Positions 16,414 through 24,853 of a DNA stretch of 64,000 bases are shown piece after piece. The notes under the pieces are model-generated. The model did no database searches. It was not told where the DNA came from and saw nothing but the letters and a program-made list of their open reading frames with translations. The stretch is from assembly GCA_946553025.1 (NCBI GenBank), contig CAMNRM010000013.1, positions 1 through 64,000 of the forward strand, written 5' to 3'. The stretch is from an uncultured Clostridium sp. (GTDB taxonomy: Bacteria; Bacillota; Clostridia; Lachnospirales; Lachnospiraceae). Numbering within the stretch: position 1 is the stretch's first letter; every line of letters begins with the position of its first letter. Both the position numbers and the translations under genes were made by a program.

Positions 16414-16998
16414 ATGAATAAGAAGTGTGTTGCACTGACGGATGAGCAGTACCGCAGGAGTATTGAACTGCTCCGTCATGGTTTTATGCTGGATGGCAGG
16501 CTGGTAAAACCTAACGAGAGGATAGCGGCGGCTGAGGTGGTGCAGGCATCCCTGGGGTTACGGTTAGGTGATGTGCTAGATCTCAGGATGTCGTCATTTG
16601 TCAGGGATGGTGATCGGTGGCGTCTGGACATTATGGAGCAGAAGACGGGAAAGGAGAGGACGTTTACTGTACCAGTAGAGGTATATACATTCATCCAAGG
16701 GTATGCCTTATCGATGGGTATCCGTCCGGAGGCGAAGTTGTTTGCGGTTTCTGAGAGGCAGGTGGAGCGTCATCTGAACAAGGTTTTTCAGAAAATGGAG
16801 TTACCATTACGACAGTTTGGGAGCCATTCATATCGTAAGCTGTTCGCCACACGGGTCTATGTGGATAATGAATATAACATCGAGTTGGTGAGAGTCCTGC
16901 TCCAGCACTCAAGCGTTCAGGTCACGCAGAGGTATCTCAATATCAGCCAGAAGCTGGTTGAGAGTGCTTTAGCAAAGACAGCCGTTTATGTAGTCTAG
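16414..16998 (+). CDS. Small tyrosine recombinase (catalytic domain only)
   Basis: 194 residues with the full active site: Arg50 (GLRLGDVLDL), a lysine in QKTGKERTF (77-80), His138-x-x-Arg141 (HSYRKLF), His165 (LLQHSSVQ) and nucleophile Tyr174 (QRYLNIS). It lacks the N-terminal SAM-like core-binding domain of phage integrases, so it resembles short invertases of FimB/FimE size. Ribosome binding site GGAGGAGGTG. First gene of a close-packed block running to 22390. It may act on local sites (inversion or dimer resolution), since a large serine recombinase at 24854 looks like the element integrase. Confidence 0.85.
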   Translation: MNKKCVALTDEQYRRSIELLRHGFMLDGRLVKPNERIAAAEVVQASLGLRLGDVLDLRMSSFVRDGDRWRLDIMEQKTGKERTFTVPVEVYTFIQGYALSMGIRPEAKLFAVSERQVERHLNKVFQKMELPLRQFGSHSYRKLFATRVYVDNEYNIELVRVLLQHSSVQVTQRYLNISQKLVESALAKTAVYVV

Positions 16999-17008
16999 GG
17001 GGGTAAAT

Positions 17009-17833
17009 ATGGATACGAGGTTAGAAATTCTTGACTCTTTGAGAAAAGAGTTTGAGGCAGAGAAAGAAGTTAGTTTTGGTGCGTATGTGGCCTATGTGAC
17101 TTCTGTTGACGATCTGGCTTATATGCCGGACGAGGAGGTCAAGAGGCTGATTGACTGGGATATTAAGGTACATGCAGGAAAGCGGTACGGTAGGATTGTG
17201 CCAGGGAGCTGCAATTGGGAGTTCAGTGAGAATCAAAATTATCAGCTCACAAGACAAAAAGAGCAGACTGCTTATGAACGTTACAAGGCTAAGATTAAGG
17301 GTAAGATATTCTTTCAGCTTGAGGAGGTATTATACTACCATGATTTTCTGGAGCGGTTTACCGATGGGTATAACAATCATGGGTATTTAAAATACGAGCA
17401 GGGTGTTATGGCAATCAATCATAATTCTGATTTTTACGATATCATACCGCACCGATATGTCCCTATGTATGTGTGTGCCAGAAAGGGTAATGATTATATC
17501 TTTATTGACACAAATTCCAATAAGATACCAGACGCATATGAGCTTTTTACCTTTGTGTCAAGTGGCGAGTGTTTGTATTGTTCTCGTAAGTGGGGAAAGT
17601 TACCATCTAAACGCATCGAGGCGGATGAGTGGTTTGCACTTGTATTTGATGCAGAGGAAATTTGTCGAGCCAGGTCTTATTACAAATGGGCGCATTTTGG
17701 AATGGCAGTCAGGCCAGATAAAAAAGAGGTTGAGTTTTATGACGCAAACCAGGCCATCGAGATATTTCATGAGTTGTTCGGTAAGTGTAAAACATTTATC
17801 GACCATATGGGAGAGTATGATGGGGAGGGGTAA
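17009..17833 (+). CDS. Hypothetical protein (274 aa), shares C-terminal motif with 18763 and 20171
   Basis: Starts 10 bp after the recombinase with AGGGGGG. Soluble, aromatic-rich. The C-terminus reads KKEVEFYDANQAIEIFHELF, matching the pattern VE-[IL]-[YF]-D...[AI]..[FV] at the ends of the proteins at 18763 and 20171. Two Cys (SGECLYCSRK) near residue 190 may bind metal. No database family recognised. Confidence 0.65.
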   Translation: MDTRLEILDSLRKEFEAEKEVSFGAYVAYVTSVDDLAYMPDEEVKRLIDWDIKVHAGKRYGRIVPGSCNWEFSENQNYQLTRQKEQTAYERYKAKIKGKIFFQLEEVLYYHDFLERFTDGYNNHGYLKYEQGVMAINHNSDFYDIIPHRYVPMYVCARKGNDYIFIDTNSNKIPDAYELFTFVSSGECLYCSRKWGKLPSKRIEADEWFALVFDAEEICRARSYYKWAHFGMAVRPDKKEVEFYDANQAIEIFHELFGKCKTFIDHMGEYDGEG

Positions 17834-17838
17834 TAGCT

Positions 17839-18210
17839 ATGAGTTTTGTAAGCTGTAGCTTTGAATTAAAAGACCATAGTGAGAAGATACCCTTATCTGT
17901 TATGACCGCTTTAGTGGAGGCTGGGTATTTGCTCTTTTCAGTCGGAGATGGTTATGCGTTTAGTTGCCACGAAACTGGGTTTACTTTGACACGTTGGCAG
18001 GAGTGTATGTGGTTAGATGCAGACTTGGATGAACTGTTAGAACAGGGCAAACTTGGGTATCGTCATTTGCGGACGTTCTTCTGGGTTAAACGGCATATGA
18101 GTTATAGAGGGGAATCCCATAATCATAATGATTGGGATTCGCATCCTGATGATTTCTTTGAGTATGTAGAAGAGGTGTTACGAGAGTTTAGAGGAGGGGT
18201 AAAATGTTAA
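17839..18210 (+). CDS. Hypothetical protein (123 aa)
   Basis: ATG 17839 after GGGGAGGGG. Small soluble protein with Trp and His clusters (LTRWQECMWLD; SHNHNDWDSHPDDFFEYVEE). Overlaps the next gene by 7 bp, so is translationally coupled. Function unknown. Confidence 0.65.
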   Translation: MSFVSCSFELKDHSEKIPLSVMTALVEAGYLLFSVGDGYAFSCHETGFTLTRWQECMWLDADLDELLEQGKLGYRHLRTFFWVKRHMSYRGESHNHNDWDSHPDDFFEYVEEVLREFRGGVKC

Positions 18211-18770
18211 ACGAGTTAAAGGAAGTAAAGGCCATCTGGCAGTCTGGCGGCAGGCCATCGGATGGGCAGTTAGAGGCTTTGGTATCTGCACTGACAGAAA
18301 AGGAGTCCAGGGAGCCACTGGAGGATTTGGAGAATGACATTTGGATAGCTCTGAAGGTCGTATCGCTGTTTAAGAATAAAGATTTATGGGAGCTAATTGA
18401 GAGCGCCTTGTCCAGAGAGGGTTATTATAATGAGAAGAAGGTTAAATATTTTCTCTATTTCCAGGCTGGAGATCATCATTTCGAGGGAGATTTTTTTTAC
18501 TGGCTGACCTTTAAACATGAGATAACCAGACGTGAATTTGAAAGAATTTTAGAAGCAGCGGAGAAGCCAAATGACCGTTATGCCAGTTTAAGCGACCCTG
18601 AATTCCAGGAGCAGTATGGTATTTTATCTTTTGAGGAGTTTCGCCCTGATTATCTTGGTGGTTTAGAACCCATATGGGTCACAGTGGATGGAGATGGCAA
18701 TATTATTCCGGAGGAAGAGGTGAAAATGGAGCCAGAAGACTGGGATTGGGAGGAGGAGCCAAATGATTAG
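18204..18770 (+). CDS. Hypothetical acidic protein (188 aa)
   Basis: ATG 18204 is inside the end of the previous gene, with GAGGAGGGG upstream. Helical, strongly acidic C-terminus (PEEEVKMEPEDWDWEEEPND). Overlaps the next gene by 8 bp. No family recognised. Confidence 0.65.
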   Translation: MLNELKEVKAIWQSGGRPSDGQLEALVSALTEKESREPLEDLENDIWIALKVVSLFKNKDLWELIESALSREGYYNEKKVKYFLYFQAGDHHFEGDFFYWLTFKHEITRREFERILEAAEKPNDRYASLSDPEFQEQYGILSFEEFRPDYLGGLEPIWVTVDGDGNIIPEEEVKMEPEDWDWEEEPND

Positions 18771-19953
18771 AATAAAGCTGTTTTATACTAGGCAGGATTA
18801 TTTAAAAGCCCTTTCAGAAAGGGATATCCCTATTTGTGAATACAATAACAAGAGCTTTTATTATTTAGTGCAGGGCTGCCCAGGAGAGGAGAAAACAGGC
18901 CCGCCGTTCAGGGACGCTGATTCAGTAAGGTTTATCCGTGAGATTGACCATGCCAGGTTTGTTGGGGATGACTGGTACAGTGTTGTCACCCCGTTGGGGA
19001 GAACCGATATGACCGCTTTATGCGGCGGGACTCAGTATGCCCTTACAGTTATCGCAAACAGCCGCCGAGGTATCTATACGTCATTTAAGGGGTATGAGGA
19101 CGATATCTGGAGCAGGCTGGCCAGTTTATCTGTGGATGTCCTGATCTATTTCTGCCTGAATATCTACAGTGAGGATCACCGATATCTGCCTTTTAAACCG
19201 GAAACTAGAAAGAAAGTAGTAGTTGAGAATTATCGCTATAATGGTGAGGAGATTGAGGTTCGCTTGACAGACAGGTCAATTTCGGCAGATGATGAAGAAT
19301 TGCATGTAGATGGTTTTTTTGATGAGTTTCGATTAGATTGGCGTAACAACTTGGGTATTTTTATTAAAGAGGCGGAAGCCTTGTTAGAGAGAAGTCGGTT
19401 ATATAAGCACCCACCGACCGTCACAAGTGTAAAGGAATTTGCGGAGACTCTTGGTGAACGTTACGCGAGAATGTTTTATGAGTATTTGGATGAGATACCC
19501 ATATGGGAAGATGATGTGGATTTTTATGCGGGAGAGAAGGCATTTCTTGAGGGTTTATCCATCCATAACTATATGCTCCACGTTCCGACCGAGTCCTTTG
19601 TGAAGTATCCCTCATGCTTTATAATAAAGAAGCGGAAGGGAAGTCTTGACTGTACAATATCAAGGGAAGTCGGCTATAAGTATCCAACCTTTTCATCTCT
19701 GTTTATGGAAAACTTTGTGCGCCTGCCAGACAATGAGCGGGAGGAATTTGAGAAGCTGGTGGTTGTCTTTGATATGGAGTTGTTTGATGACGCAGAGAAG
19801 GTTTTTGAAACAACATTATGGGCTTTCAAGTCTTATGATAATATTGTGGAGCTATACGATGGACTCCATATTGTGAAGGAGTTTGTTGATTTTGTGAAGC
19901 CATCTTATGAGGCGGGTTTGTTAACTGTAGCTGAGGAGGAAGACGATGAGTAA
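18763..19953 (+). CDS. Hypothetical protein (396 aa), paralog of 20171
   Basis: N-terminal 130 residues align by eye with 20171: PPFRDADSVRFI, VGDDWYSVVTPLG, YALTVIANSRRGIYTSFKGYE and SLSVDVLIYF match PPFRDSMSVALL, VDGDWYSVMWKG, FALSAVICSRRGKYMWFSQLGYE and RLPGDILFAV. The C-terminus ends YDNIVELYDGLHIVKEF. The conserved DWYSV and SRRGxY motifs look like a structural core. Soluble, no known catalytic motif seen. Coupled by overlap on both sides. Confidence 0.65.
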   Translation: MIRIKLFYTRQDYLKALSERDIPICEYNNKSFYYLVQGCPGEEKTGPPFRDADSVRFIREIDHARFVGDDWYSVVTPLGRTDMTALCGGTQYALTVIANSRRGIYTSFKGYEDDIWSRLASLSVDVLIYFCLNIYSEDHRYLPFKPETRKKVVVENYRYNGEEIEVRLTDRSISADDEELHVDGFFDEFRLDWRNNLGIFIKEAEALLERSRLYKHPPTVTSVKEFAETLGERYARMFYEYLDEIPIWEDDVDFYAGEKAFLEGLSIHNYMLHVPTESFVKYPSCFIIKKRKGSLDCTISREVGYKYPTFSSLFMENFVRLPDNEREEFEKLVVVFDMELFDDAEKVFETTLWAFKSYDNIVELYDGLHIVKEFVDFVKPSYEAGLLTVAEEEDDE

Positions 19954-20170
19954 AGAACCACGCAGCCCGGAGCGTATTGAACCGATACTGGAAAAAATAA
20001 AAGAAGCCTGGGTACTGTACCCTGATATGCGCCTGGGCCAGTTGTTGGCCACCTGCACGCAGTCAGCCAATCTTTCAGGTATTGAGGATGAGGAGCTGTT
20101 AAGGGGTATTGAGGAATATATTGACAGTATGAAGAAAGCGCTTGGTGAATCTTCAGGAGGTGGGGACTAA
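19946..20170 (+). CDS. Small helical protein (74 aa)
   Basis: ATG 19946 after GAGGAGGAAGACG. The sequence SPERIEPILEKIKEAWVLYPDMRLGQLLATC is typical of a widespread small Firmicute family (KI.EAW...PDLRLGQL, then an acidic EDEELL motif) common in phage and chromosomal small genes; function unknown. It sits between the two paralogs 18763 and 20171, as though duplicated with or between them. Confidence 0.65.
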   Translation: MSKEPRSPERIEPILEKIKEAWVLYPDMRLGQLLATCTQSANLSGIEDEELLRGIEEYIDSMKKALGESSGGGD

Positions 20171-21511
20171 GTGATTTTGGTGAGATTTTATACAGAAGAT
20201 GAGCGCATACAGATCGAAAATGGTGGGAAGGGTTTTCTTTTAGGAACTGGAGATTCTGATCAGGCGGACAGGGAACCGGAGGTACTGGACTGGCAGTCAG
20301 TCTTTTCTGCAGCCTGCAATGACTCCGGGGAGCCGCCATTCAGGGATTCCATGAGTGTTGCTCTCCTGGATGGGCTGGGGATTATTTTTGTGGATGGGGA
20401 CTGGTATTCTGTCATGTGGAAAGGAGAGCGGATACCGCTGTCCGGTATGGATGAGGGAATCAGGTTCGCCCTATCCGCTGTAATCTGCTCCAGGCGGGGT
20501 AAGTATATGTGGTTCAGCCAGCTTGGGTATGAGTTCCTTGACAAGCTGGCCAGACTTCCAGGGGATATTCTGTTTGCAGTATGCCGGAGCGGGATGGAGG
20601 ATGTTGACTGCATCACATCAGGAAGTTACGGCTGCAGATTTGTCAATTTTCCCTACCAGGGCAGTACCATTGAAGTGGTATGCAGGCCATTCCATATGTT
20701 TGATGGGGATCACTACCAAGGGGTTCCCTATGGAAACGGGGGTAAATATTATCTGTATAAAGGGGATGATGGTGTTTATTACTGTGGTGAAGATGTATCC
20801 GATATTCTTCAGTACCGCTGGTGGGAGGACATCGACAATGTGATAAAGCATATTGATTCACGTAATAAAGCCAGGGTGTATCTTGCAAGGCCCAGTCAGG
20901 AATACAGTCTGCTTGAGCTTGGTGAAATGCTGGCCGGGGATGAGAATGCCATCGCCCAGACAGAGTACCTGGGTAGAGTGCAGAAGCTGGAGCAGGATTT
21001 CCATATTGGCCGGATAACAAAAGGAGAGTATGAATCCGTGATAAAAGCTCTCCGTGGCAGTTCCTTATATGACAAGTACCTCTATTTTAGGGATACCTTT
21101 AAAGTGGTGTGCCATATGGCGTTTATACCAGAGGAGCCGGAGGAGAATCTGGTTATTATATCTGTTAATAAGTATCCAGATGGTACTTATCATTTAACTG
21201 GTGATAAAACTTATTTTAAACCGAAGGTATGTGATGCTGTCAGCAGTATGTTTTTTAATGCTGGCAGAGATTATGCGGAGCGGGTATCTTTGGTGGTCAG
21301 GCCGGAGTCTGATAACCTGAGATGTTCCTACATAGGTTCTGCCAGGAGTATTGCTGACCGTGCTGTTTTTGGCTTTAAGGCTATGAAGGATTGTGTCGAA
21401 ATATTTGATACATATGAAGCTGTCCAGGTTTTTGGCGCAGCGTTAAAAAAAACCCAGGATTCGGGGAATTGTACTGGATACAAGTGGGTTGTGCGTGTAG
21501 TGGAGATTTAA
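20171..21511 (+). CDS. Hypothetical protein (446 aa), paralog of 18763
   Basis: GTG start at 20171, directly after the previous stop, with GGAGGTGGGG upstream. Shares the DWYSV, SRRGKY and PPFRD motifs with 18763 over the first 150 residues and the C-terminal MKDCVEIFDTYEAVQVF motif. A middle insert (about residues 150-250) is unique. The reading frame ends where a strong hairpin precedes the ADP-ribose hydrolase gene. Unknown function. Confidence 0.65.
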   Translation: MILVRFYTEDERIQIENGGKGFLLGTGDSDQADREPEVLDWQSVFSAACNDSGEPPFRDSMSVALLDGLGIIFVDGDWYSVMWKGERIPLSGMDEGIRFALSAVICSRRGKYMWFSQLGYEFLDKLARLPGDILFAVCRSGMEDVDCITSGSYGCRFVNFPYQGSTIEVVCRPFHMFDGDHYQGVPYGNGGKYYLYKGDDGVYYCGEDVSDILQYRWWEDIDNVIKHIDSRNKARVYLARPSQEYSLLELGEMLAGDENAIAQTEYLGRVQKLEQDFHIGRITKGEYESVIKALRGSSLYDKYLYFRDTFKVVCHMAFIPEEPEENLVIISVNKYPDGTYHLTGDKTYFKPKVCDAVSSMFFNAGRDYAERVSLVVRPESDNLRCSYIGSARSIADRAVFGFKAMKDCVEIFDTYEAVQVFGAALKKTQDSGNCTGYKWVVRVVEI

Positions 21512-21523
21512 GTGTTTGAAATT

Positions 21524-21566
21524 GGCATCTCGACCGATTATAAGCAGATATTTTGGCCGAGATGCC
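21524..21566 (+). promoter_or_regulatory. Hairpin before the ADP-ribose glycohydrolase gene
   Basis: GGCATCTCG (21524-21532) and CGAGATGCC (21558-21566) form a 9-bp perfect stem with a 25-nt loop. No T run follows, so it is not a standard terminator. It lies about 18 bp before the AAGGAGA site, where it could protect or modulate the downstream message. Confidence 0.5.
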
Positions 21567-21595
21567 ATGATAAGTTCGAGTTGAAGGAGAATGAG

Positions 21596-22390
21596 ATGAG
21601 TAGTTTAGTAGCGGTATTTGAAGATACAGTATCAAAGTGCAGAGGAAATCAGGTATTGGCAGACAGTATCCAGAAATCTTTGAGGGAACAGAAGATCATC
21701 CTTGAGGATGATGTATTGGATTTTACGTCTGATTCTGCCAGTCAAGGTAAGGTGCGGGTAACGAAGAACCGTACAATGGAGGCAGCGAAAGGGTATCCCA
21801 ATAAGAAGGTCTGTGTATTAAATTTTGCGTCAGCGTGTAATCCAGGCGGCGGGGTAACCAAGGGAGCCCATGCCCAGGAGGAGTGTCTGTGCCGCATCAG
21901 TACTTTATATCCGTGTCTAAATGTCAGTAAGAACTGGGACAGGTTTTATAAACCTCACCGGCAGTTAGACTCGCTGTATAATTCAGATATGATTTACACT
22001 CCAGGGGTAACTGTGTTTAAGTCAGATACAGCCAGCCCAGTTATGCTGGATGAGAGGGACTGGTTCCATGTGGATGTGGTGACCTGTGCTGCTCCCAATA
22101 TTTCAAGATGCAAAGGCAGGCCCAAGGGGTCTGATGTCCAGAAGATATTCGAGAAGCGGTTTGAGAGAGTGGTTCTGGCGGCGTTAGGATATTGCTGTGA
22201 GGTATTGGTGTTAGGGGCTTTTGGCTGTGGAGCGTTTGGGAACAGCCCCAGCATAGTCGCCGCCGCAGCTTACAAAGTGATGGAAAAGTACAGGTACTGC
22301 TTTGAAACAGTTGAGTTTGCGGTTTACTGTAAACCTGGCGAGGAGAATAACTATCGGGTATTCAGGGCGGGGCTTGGGCGTATGCTTTAA
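21596..22390 (+). CDS. TIGR02452-type poly(ADP-ribose) glycohydrolase-like macrodomain protein
   Basis: Start at ATG 21596 (MSSLVAVFEDTV) with AAGGAGA 5 bp upstream; an earlier GTG at 21512 would read through the hairpin and has no site. About 264 residues. The signature LNFASACNPGGGVTKGAHAQEECLCR contains the bacterial PARG motif GGG-x(6-8)-QEE with the paired acidic residues that attack the ADP-ribose bond. A late glycine-rich loop (LGAFGCGAFGN) binds the diphosphate. Such proteins reverse ADP-ribosylation and often counter toxins. Last gene of the coupled block. Confidence 0.85.
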   Translation: MSSLVAVFEDTVSKCRGNQVLADSIQKSLREQKIILEDDVLDFTSDSASQGKVRVTKNRTMEAAKGYPNKKVCVLNFASACNPGGGVTKGAHAQEECLCRISTLYPCLNVSKNWDRFYKPHRQLDSLYNSDMIYTPGVTVFKSDTASPVMLDERDWFHVDVVTCAAPNISRCKGRPKGSDVQKIFEKRFERVVLAALGYCCEVLVLGAFGCGAFGNSPSIVAAAAYKVMEKYRYCFETVEFAVYCKPGEENNYRVFRAGLGRML

Positions 22391-22470
22391 TGATATAACT
22401 TATTCAGGAATAATTAAGTATCACTAATATGAAAATATATCTCTTATCAAAAATAGGAGGTATATTTTTT

Positions 22471-22656
22471 ATGCTTAAAAAAGAGTACAATAGTTTTTAT
22501 TCTACACAGGAATTTGCAAATGCTATCGGAGTTCACAAGAATACTGTGATACGGTGGGACAACGAAGGAAGATTGAAACCACATCACAAGGACAGGCATG
22601 GTTACAGGTACTATTCCCAAGAGCAGGTGACTGAGTTTTTGAGAGGAGGTATGTGA
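22471..22656 (+). CDS. MerR-type helix-turn-helix protein (61 aa)
   Basis: ATG 22471 follows AATAGGAGG. The whole protein is one winged HTH: FYSTQEFANAIGVHKNTVIRWDN, then EGRLKP and YRYYSQEQVTEFL. It resembles MerR N-domains and excisionase-like or IS607-type HTHs. The last codons overlap the HNH gene that follows. Compare the HTH at the start of the 11316 protein, also next to HNH genes. Confidence 0.8.
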   Translation: MLKKEYNSFYSTQEFANAIGVHKNTVIRWDNEGRLKPHHKDRHGYRYYSQEQVTEFLRGGM

Positions 22657-22658
22657 CT

Positions 22659-23489
22659 ATGGCGATTGAGAGGATTGAGGAGTATAGACAGCAAAATGGT
22701 GTGGATATTTTGAAAGTGCATTTAACGCCTAATAAAGCAGCACCATTAGGGAAGAATTATTTTTATACTTCGGCTGATGCAAGAGAAGTAGTTTATAAAT
22801 ATAGATGGAGAATTCATAATGCTGGTTCTAAAACTAAATCTTTAAATGTTACAGCAGAGGAGATGCTTTATGAACAAGGTAAATGTATAGGAGCTATTAC
22901 TCACCTTTTTCATCGGGAGATGTATTTCTTTTATAATAGTAAATATACTGATTATATAGATCATATAAACTCAGTTGATATAGATAATGCAGACAGTAAT
23001 TTAAATAGTGTGTCTGGAGCACAGAATATATACAATAAGTTTCACAAAGGTTATAGTACAACAAAAGCTACTAGATCCAAAAGAAATTATGTTTTTATTC
23101 CATGTGCTTTTTATAATAACAAAGCATATACACCTTTTGGGTCTAGTGTTAAAGTTAATGAAGACGAAGTGTGTGTTTTGCAAAATATAGTTGAGCGAGT
23201 CTGGTTAAAAGAAAGACTAAAAAATGATTATTATATGTTTGACTTTAAAAGATATAGGAGAAACTCCGAAGATATTCTTGATTTAGAGCGTACTGGCCAG
23301 ATTTCAGAGGATGAGGCAGTTTATAGACATATATTAAGATATGCATATAACCCCTGGTACATATTAAGGTTTGGTTTAGAAGGGTATTGTAAGGAGAATC
23401 ATATTCCTATTCCAGCGTATTCATTGGATTCGGATGGTTTTATGGTTCATCCCATCACGGGGGTAAGGCTTTGCCCGTTTATAAAATAA
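22659..23489 (+). CDS. HNH endonuclease-like protein, paralog 4 (diverged)
   Basis: ATG 22659 (MAIERIEEYR) lies 8 bp after GAGGAGG; a GTG at 22653 is less likely. 276 residues. HNH core DHINSVDIDNADSNLNSV, NIYNK; the C-terminal block ILDLERTGQISEDEAVYRHILRYAYNPWYILRFGLEGY matches paralogs 1-3. Base composition is clearly AT-richer than neighbours and GGGTA words are few, suggesting separate, more recent arrival. Confidence 0.75.
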   Translation: MAIERIEEYRQQNGVDILKVHLTPNKAAPLGKNYFYTSADAREVVYKYRWRIHNAGSKTKSLNVTAEEMLYEQGKCIGAITHLFHREMYFFYNSKYTDYIDHINSVDIDNADSNLNSVSGAQNIYNKFHKGYSTTKATRSKRNYVFIPCAFYNNKAYTPFGSSVKVNEDEVCVLQNIVERVWLKERLKNDYYMFDFKRYRRNSEDILDLERTGQISEDEAVYRHILRYAYNPWYILRFGLEGYCKENHIPIPAYSLDSDGFMVHPITGVRLCPFIK

Positions 23490-23562
23490 ATGAAAAATGA
23501 CTTGCATTTCCTTGCGTTTAGAGTGAACATAGGAACACTAAATGAAAAGGAGATATAAATAT

Positions 23563-24348
23563 ATGATTTATTTGACGGGAGATTGCCATCGCCGCTTTGA
23601 ACGGTTTGATAAGGAAAATCTTATAAGACTACCACATTTTATACAACCAGAAGATTACATAATTGTTACTGGTGACTTTGGATTATTGTGGGCAAAGGAT
23701 AAGATTTTTGAATACCACCTTAAATGGTTTTCAAAATTACCCTTTACGATTCTCTGGGTTCAGGGTAATCACTCCAATTTTAATATGATTGCCGAGTATC
23801 CGCTGGAATTGTGGAGCGGGGGTAAGGCACGCCATATCGTGAGGGACAAGGTTATCCTTTTGGAGCGTGGTCAGGTATTTAAAATAGAAGGGAAGAGTTT
23901 CTTTGCCTTTGGCGGAGCTTCCAGCCATGATATCCAGGGCGGTGTTCTGGATAAGGACTCCCCTACCTATGACAAGGATAGAAAGAAGGCGATCCGGAGT
24001 GGCTTGCCGTACCGTGTCAGGAATGTATCCTGGTGGGAGCAGGAGCTGCCTACAGAGGAAGAGCTTCAGGAGGGACGCGATAACCTTGAGAAACTTGGGT
24101 ATTCTGTTGACTATGTCATCACCCACTGTATGTCCGGCGGCATGCAGGATCAGTTATTGGATCGCTTTGCGTATGGTCATTATGGCAGCACGTATAAAAA
24201 GGATGTTTTAACCGACTATTTTGACGAGCTGGAAGGGAAACTGCGGTATAAGTGGTGGTTTTGCGGTCATTATCATGTAAATCTTCAGTTGGACGACAGA
24301 CATATGGTTCTCTATGAGGATATTGTACGGCTTGCGGATTTCCAGTAA
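23563..24348 (+). CDS. Calcineurin-like metallophosphoesterase
   Basis: Start at ATG 23563 (MIYLTGDCHRRF) with AAAAGGAG upstream; a 23542 ATG lacks a site. 261 residues with all metallophosphoesterase motifs: GDCH (D-x-H), GDFG, GNHSN, a histidine in ITHCMS and GHYH near the C-terminus. These bind two metal ions and hydrolyse phosphodiesters or phosphomonoesters; substrate unknown. Small cytosolic members are frequent on phages and mobile elements. Confidence 0.85.
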   Translation: MIYLTGDCHRRFERFDKENLIRLPHFIQPEDYIIVTGDFGLLWAKDKIFEYHLKWFSKLPFTILWVQGNHSNFNMIAEYPLELWSGGKARHIVRDKVILLERGQVFKIEGKSFFAFGGASSHDIQGGVLDKDSPTYDKDRKKAIRSGLPYRVRNVSWWEQELPTEEELQEGRDNLEKLGYSVDYVITHCMSGGMQDQLLDRFAYGHYGSTYKKDVLTDYFDELEGKLRYKWWFCGHYHVNLQLDDRHMVLYEDIVRLADFQ

Positions 24349-24464
24349 GGCTGAAGTTGGTATGTGATTAGTTGAGTTGTTGCGGAAAACTACGAGTTCA
24401 GTTTTCTAATCTTAATATTTCATCATACTTGTGTATGTGAGTTTGGTTTTTGTGGGTACTTTCA

Positions 24465-24518
24465 GGCATTAGAGTCAAGGTTCAGTGAGATGAACGTTTT
24501 GGCTCTGATGCCTTTTTT
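24465..24518 (+). terminator. Rho-independent terminator after the phosphoesterase gene
   Basis: GGCATTAGAGTCAA (24465-24478) pairs with TTGGCTCTGATGCC (24499-24512), with an inner GTTCA/TGAAC stem, followed by six T residues. Confidence 0.9.
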
Positions 24519-24627
24519 GTTATCTAAAAGGAGTTCAGAGCTGAGTTGAATTTATAAATTGTATGGGAGTTTCCAGACCGGGAGTTTCTGTATTAGCCCT
24601 ATCAACTTTTGCAGGAGGAGTATGTCT

Positions 24628-24759
24628 ATGGATAGGGATTTTAATACGGAACGTTTTGTTAAGGTGCTAGTTGAGATTTTGCAGAAACATGGGCCTGAGT
24701 TGTTAGAAAAAATTGAGGAGAGGGAACGTCAGGAGGCGGCTAAGGAAGAGGGTAAATAA
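24628..24759 (+). CDS. Small helical acidic protein (43 aa)
   Basis: GCAGGAGGAG precedes ATG 24628 (MDRDFNTERFVKVLVEIL) at good spacing. The peptide is one charged helix ending IEERERQEAAKEEGK. Short ORFs of this kind often precede serine recombinases on Clostridial elements; role unknown. Confidence 0.55.
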   Translation: MDRDFNTERFVKVLVEILQKHGPELLEKIEERERQEAAKEEGK

Positions 24760-24853
24760 CCCTCTTCTGTAGTTGCAATATTTGAGATTAAGAGTTAAGA
24801 TGACAGATAATTTAAAGCGACAATGGTGAAAAAAGAGAAAGGAGTTTCTATCG

